Source of the DNA: Heterostelium album PN500
Taxonomy: Eukaryota; Evosea; Eumycetozoa; Acytosteliales; Acytosteliaceae
Direction: 5' to 3'
NCBI RefSeq assembly: GCF_000004825.1
Contig: NW_008805089.1
Location: 372,001-436,000, forward strand
DNA length: 64,000 bases
The position numbers and the translations under genes are program-made. Below the pieces are notes generated by a model that worked only from the letters and a program-made list of their open reading frames with translations, was not told the DNA's origin and made no database searches. Position 1 is the first letter of the stretch, and each line of letters opens with the position of its first letter. Of this stretch, positions 60,101 through 64,000 are shown piece after piece.

Positions 60101-61774
60101 TTATCGGTTAGTAAATAAATTATTGATTTCTTCAATGTTTGCAACAGCTTCTTTATAATTTGAACCCAAACCATATAGTCTAAAGGTTGGTGGTATAAAG
60201 AATCCATCCCATATCATTTTATATAAATGTGTTTTTGTTGTTTCTGATGATCCTGTTGTTGTTTCTTTTTGTTCTTCTGCTTGGTGTTGTTGTTGCTTTT
60301 GAAGTTCATTGAAATCAGGTAATACTCCTATTGATTTAGCTATGAGATCAGAGAATGCAACATAGTCGGAATGTGGGAATTGTGGTTGATTCTTATCGTT
60401 TCGAATGGCTCTCTCTAGTTCGACACCTGCTGCAATCTCTTCGGTGGTTGGTGCCTTTACATTGCCAGAGAATACACCGGTGGCCCATCTCGCTTGTAAC
60501 TCACACACACCAAAGTAAGGTCCACGATACATCCCGACAAACGCCAAACCATCAACACCACGTGGAAACACCGTATTATAAGCAAGTATCGGTTGAATCT
60601 TATGTGATCGATCAAACTCTATTGCATCCAATATCTCCTTATCTAAATACTCTAGATTAACATAATAACCAGTACAATAAATAATAGCATCCACTTCAAC
60701 AGTTGTTTCTTTTTTTTCTTTCTTAATATCATTATCGTCATTACTATTATTATTATCATTGTTATTGTTGTTGCTATTGTTATATATAGGTTGATTATAA
60801 TATAACTTATTTCCTTCTATTCTATTAATGGTTGTATTTATATATTTAATGTGTTGCGATCGAATTAGAGAGATGAAATCATCGGATAATCCGACAAACA
60901 AAGGTAGTTCAGGTGATGACCGAACTTTTGTCTCTTCTATATCTTGTTGTGTCGATACCGATGCAATGAATGCTTGTTTGGCACGGTTCTTCTCTGGCGT
61001 CGATCTGTTGTCTTCGTAGTATCGTTTTCGCGAGAATGAAACATAGTCAAACGGTACTTTGTAAGATCGATTCGCTGTCTTTACACTCTTTGGAATGATA
61101 AATATGTTGGTACGTGCAAATGTAGTCACCTCTTTAACAAGTGAACTATTGACTAGGTCCGAAGCGATCTCTGATCCCGACGACGAAGATCCGACGACAG
61201 CTACTCTCATTCCTTCAAACGGTTTAGCATTCCTATAGTCAGCCGAGTGCATAGCCAATCCATTGAAACTATCAGCTCCTTCAATCTTTGGAATCATTCC
61301 CTCTGAGAAAATACCGGATGCAATTATTACATAATCAAACATGACTGTTTTTTTCTTGTTATTATTGCTATTATTATTATCTTCATATTCTATTATGAAT
61401 TGCTGTTCTTGTTGATGTTGTTTCTTAATGTTGGTTACTTTACAATTGAATTTTATGTAGGGTTTGAGATTGAAATGATTGGTGTAGTCTAGGAAGTAAC
61501 GATAGACATCTTTTTGACTTGGAAAGTAATCTTGATTCGCGTCTTGAAGATGCTCTGGTCTCCACATGAAATCAGAGAACATACAGGTGTACTTTGAGAC
61601 ATTCGTATGTAGAGTATCCCACATCAAACCACTGGTAGAGGATGACCACGCACCACCAATATCATCACTCTTTTCAAAGAGTGTCGGCATCATATCGTTT
61701 TCCAAGGCACTCTTTAGTGATGCCAGACCACTCAAACCTGCACCTACAATAGCAATTGTCTTTGATCTTTCCAT
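60101..61774 (-). CDS. Flavin-containing monooxygenase-like protein
   Basis: A single exon encodes 557 aa. The FAD-binding GxGxxG is at residues 11-16 (IAIVGAGLSGLAS) with the E...GG.W segment after it (FEKSDDIGGAW). The family motif FSEG...HSADY (FxGxxxHxxxY) is present, the NADPH-binding Rossmann motif is VAVVGSSSSGSEIA (an S in place of one G), and IIYCTGY is the ATGY-type motif. Such enzymes oxygenate N, S or ketone groups of small molecules using NADPH and O2; the substrate is unknown. There is no C-terminal membrane anchor. Asn-rich and Gln/Glu-rich insertions are dictyostelid traits. Confidence 0.88.
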   Translation of the reverse strand: MERSKTIAIVGAGLSGLASLKSALENDMMPTLFEKSDDIGGAWSSSTSGLMWDTLHTNVSKYTCMFSDFMWRPEHLQDANQDYFPSQKDVYRYFLDYTNHFNLKPYIKFNCKVTNIKKQHQQEQQFIIEYEDNNNSNNNKKKTVMFDYVIIASGIFSEGMIPKIEGADSFNGLAMHSADYRNAKPFEGMRVAVVGSSSSGSEIASDLVNSSLVKEVTTFARTNIFIIPKSVKTANRSYKVPFDYVSFSRKRYYEDNRSTPEKNRAKQAFIASVSTQQDIEETKVRSSPELPLFVGLSDDFISLIRSQHIKYINTTINRIEGNKLYYNQPIYNNSNNNNNDNNNSNDDNDIKKEKKETTVEVDAIIYCTGYYVNLEYLDKEILDAIEFDRSHKIQPILAYNTVFPRGVDGLAFVGMYRGPYFGVCELQARWATGVFSGNVKAPTTEEIAAGVELERAIRNDKNQPQFPHSDYVAFSDLIAKSIGVLPDFNELQKQQQHQAEEQKETTTGSSETTKTHLYKMIWDGFFIPPTFRLYGLGSNYKEAVANIEEINNLFTNR

Positions 61775-62573
61775 TAATTGATTTGATTATTATTACAATT
61801 TTAAATAAAAATAAATACAAAAACTTGGTGATCTAAAAATCAACCCAAAAAAAAAATTGATCAATTTTTGATGATTAAAAGAGTGTTGGTTTTATTTTTT
61901 AAACATTTTAATAATAATAATAAAAATATAACAATAATCATCATTGTTGATAGATACATAGTTAATTTTTAATACATAGTATATGTTCTTCCACATCAAT
62001 TCACTTTTTATTTCTTTATAGTCTTTTTTTAATTACATTACATTATATACGTGTATTTCGACGTTTCTTTTCATTAGTTTTATTTACATTAACATAAAAT
62101 AACTAGTTAAACTGTTGATTGTTCACACAATGACAGATATCAAAGTGAAGTACATGTACAAATTCTGTGACATTGAAAATGAACTGGTTTTAATGAAGAC
62201 TTAGTTGCTAATGAAAAAGGATGGTCATGAACCAAACAAAATAGTTAGTTATAAGAGGTATGTTTTTGGTATTGTTAGAATAGTAGTTATTGTCAACTAT
62301 CAACTAAAATAAAAGATTTACCTATATAGTTGTTATAGATTCAATCAAATTCATTGTTAGAATTCTGTACAGTCTTGATGCTCTTAAAAAGTAGAAAACA
62401 GGATGGAAATCAATCATAATTAAAGTCTAGGAGTAGGTTAAAGATATGTAAGATCATTCATCTACGAAATACCTTCGTGTGAGAGTGACAGCCACGCTTG
62501 ATTCATTAACTTTTTCAAAACCTTGTGTAAACCATTATGCGCGCATAGAGGGCTAGATTTTTGAAAAAGAAGA
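61775..62573. other. Intergenic region between FMO gene and tRNA-Lys
   Basis: There is no convincing gene. A 24-codon ORF at 62130-62204 is too short to support. A GC palindrome lies next to the tRNA at 62536-62547. Confidence 0.55.
62536..62547. repeat. GC palindrome downstream of tRNA-Lys
   Basis: TATGCGCGCATA is a perfect 12-bp palindrome, 27 bp beyond the 3' end of the minus-strand tRNA-Lys. It differs in sequence from the cores near the other two tRNA genes but has the same kind and position. Confidence 0.7.
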
Positions 62574-62646
62574 CGCCCAATGTGGGGCTCGAACCCACGA
62601 CCACACGGTTAAGAGCCGTGCGCTCTACCGACTGAGCTAACCGGGC
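62574..62646 (-). tRNA. tRNA-Lys (anticodon CUU)
   Basis: The 73-nt gene on the minus strand has acceptor arm GCCCGGT/ATTGGGC (two G-U pairs), D-arm TAGCTCAGTCGGTAGAGC, anticodon loop CTCTTAA giving CUU, T-arm GTGGG-TTCGAGC-CCCAC and discriminator G. No intron. Confidence 0.95.
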
Positions 62647-63020
62647 GCTGTGTTCGAAAAGTCTAAAATTTAAGATAATATTTTATTTTATTTTGTTTTT
62701 ATAAATTCCATGGAAAGAATTTAATTAAATTAATGGCAAATTCTAAATTTCTTCTAAAAATTTTATAATGATATAAAGAAATAGGAAATAAAATAAGATT
62801 TACGATTTAAATTTTAGTAAAATTAATTTATTATAATTTCCTTTTTGGGTATACTATAGCTGCAAAAAACACTTGTGCCTTTGCCACGAATAATGTAACC
62901 CAACTTTTTTTTTCATTTTCCCAAGGTAAAGTTTAAAACCTGTTTTTTAATTTCGATATTAATTCAATTCATTTGTACATTTCAATCTTTGTATTTCTAT
63001 TTTCAATTGAACAAACAATA

Positions 63021-63827
63021 ATGTTTAAAGTGGTAGCATCTGACCTCGACGGAACTCTCTTGTCACCAACACACGATCTGACAGAGTTGGCAGTGGAAAC
63101 ACTGAAACAACTCCACCAAAAAGGTGTACATGTAATATTGGCAACCGGTAGAAATCATGTCGATGTCAGTGGCATTCGTGCAAGAGTTGGAATCGACGCT
63201 CATATTATTACATCGAATGGAGCACTCGTGGAGAACGTATCTGGTCAGGTCATCATTAGCCATACGATCGAGGAGGAGTTGGTTCACGATCTACTGGATG
63301 TCGTTCTAGACGACAAGGAAATCCTGACGAATGCATACCGCGCCGACGAATGGTTCATGAGTCAAGATTATCCGGGTGTCAAACAGTATTTTCCAAACTC
63401 TGACTTTACCTATAAGCTTTTCGACGAAAGCAAAACGATTTCCACCGACTCTGTCTATAAGATTTTCTATGTATCGAGGAACCAAGAGAAACTGCTTCAA
63501 CTCGAGAAGCAACTCCTCGAGAAATATGGTAATCGCGCATACATCTGTTTTTCATCGCCATTATCTCTCGAGGTGATGTCACCACATGTTTCAAAGGGCA
63601 ATGCTCTTGAACAGGTTGTAGAACTTCTCGGTCACACCATGCAAGACGTCATTGCATTTGGAGACAGCATGAACGACCTTGAAATGCTGTCACGTGTAGG
63701 AAAAGGAATGATTATGGAAAACGGACAACAAAGATTAAAAGATCAACTACCAAACAATCAAATCATTGGATCACATGAACATGACGCAGTAATACATCAT
63801 TTAAGAGAAATATTTAATATTCAATAA
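63021..63827 (+). CDS. HAD phosphatase of the Cof/YigL type, bacterial-like
   Basis: A single exon encodes 268 aa (ATG 63021; frame upstream to 62973 is low-complexity). All HAD motifs are present: DLDGTLLS with Asp8 and Asp10, ATGRNHVDV, SNGA, the lysine in SKGNAL and GDSMNDLEML. It follows E. coli YigL, a pyridoxal-phosphate/sugar-phosphate phosphatase, almost end to end: VVASDLDGTLLSP, ATGRHHVDV, TSNGA, YR-DEWFM, LEVM...VSKG-ALE, IAFGD-MND-EML and GKG-IM...QRLKD are shared as recalled. No introns or poly-Asn runs occur. The closeness to gammaproteobacterial proteins suggests horizontal transfer. The flanks are ordinary amoeba DNA, with a tRNA upstream and another gene's end downstream. The substrate in this organism is inferred. 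Confidence 0.88.
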   Translation: MFKVVASDLDGTLLSPTHDLTELAVETLKQLHQKGVHVILATGRNHVDVSGIRARVGIDAHIITSNGALVENVSGQVIISHTIEEELVHDLLDVVLDDKEILTNAYRADEWFMSQDYPGVKQYFPNSDFTYKLFDESKTISTDSVYKIFYVSRNQEKLLQLEKQLLEKYGNRAYICFSSPLSLEVMSPHVSKGNALEQVVELLGHTMQDVIAFGDSMNDLEMLSRVGKGMIMENGQQRLKDQLPNNQIIGSHEHDAVIHHLREIFNIQ

Positions 63828-63949
63828 AATAAAAACAATAAAACTTTTAAATTTCTATTCTTTTCTGAAATAAACAAATATATTATATTTGTTTATGAAC
63901 TATTTAAAAATTATATAATGTATTTATTTATCTAATCTATTTATTTTAT

Positions 63950-64000
63950 TTATACTGATTTCTTTAAATCTTCAATTAATTTCTTCTTTTCCAGTTGTTC
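63950..64000 (-). CDS. C-terminal end of a gene entering from the right
   Basis: On the minus strand the last 16 codons read EQLEKKKLIEDLKKSV and then stop at TAA (63950-63952). The charged, helical tail and better base composition suggest coding DNA. Too little is present to identify it. Confidence 0.5.
   Translation of the reverse strand, partial: EQLEKKKLIEDLKKSV

Noticed and set aside
62130-62204. 24-codon ORF starting MTDIKVKYMYKFCD
   Set aside because: Too short, no homologue recognised, no splice partner and no composition change.
63063-63594. Minus-strand ORFs opposite the YigL-like gene
   Set aside because: Shadows of a well-supported HAD phosphatase frame.

Overview
The window is nuclear DNA of a dictyostelid social amoeba other than D. 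discoideum itself (the Polysphondylium/Heterostelium or Cavenderia type is a guess). The signs are: AT-rich intergenic DNA; coding regions clearly richer in GC; introns of about 55-240 bp, mostly GTAAGT...AG; long Asn, Gln, Ser and Thr runs inside proteins; the FNIP-repeat and dictyostelid ankyrin families; and tRNA genes standing alone between protein genes. I saw no long retrotransposon, virus-like element or CRISPR array. Exon models were built by hand; every multi-exon model given as intact closes in frame across all its junctions. LAYOUT. 1-760: end of an ankyrin gene, tRNA-Gly(UCC), and just downstream a short A-tailed element with an exact 14-bp target-site duplication. 1076-5224: Integrator subunit INTS8 (8 exons). 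6196-21024: a 4765-residue HECT ubiquitin ligase with SPRY, PH and three CUB-like modules. 21165-22186 (-): METTL23-type methyltransferase. 22573-27713: two tandem ankyrin-family paralogs separated by a duplication scar that keeps pieces of both outer neighbours and holds a small secreted-protein gene. 27847-34161 (-): an 11-exon C2/GRAM/MUN-like protein. 35220-38094 (-): TRPC4AP (TRUSS) homologue. 38255-39100: minisatellite, paired hairpins, tRNA-His(GUG) and an orphan exon. 39372-52925: an array of F-box-like/FNIP genes, pseudogenes and relics, with a TPR-like gene inside it. 53001-58715 (-): UBR1-type N-degron ubiquitin ligase. 59375-59875 (-): coiled-coil protein. 60101-61774 (-): flavin monooxygenase. 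62574-62646 (-): tRNA-Lys(CUU). 63021-63827: a YigL-like HAD phosphatase that looks bacterial. 63950-64000 (-): end of another gene. THEMES. Ubiquitin-related genes are frequent (HECT, UBR/RING, TRPC4AP, F-box-like FNIP), though nothing shows they act together. The most notable signals are the tRNA-linked A-tailed element, a GC palindrome 18-31 bp downstream of all three tRNA genes, the duplication scar, the TPR-like protein with a regular hairpin insert, and the bacterial-type phosphatase.
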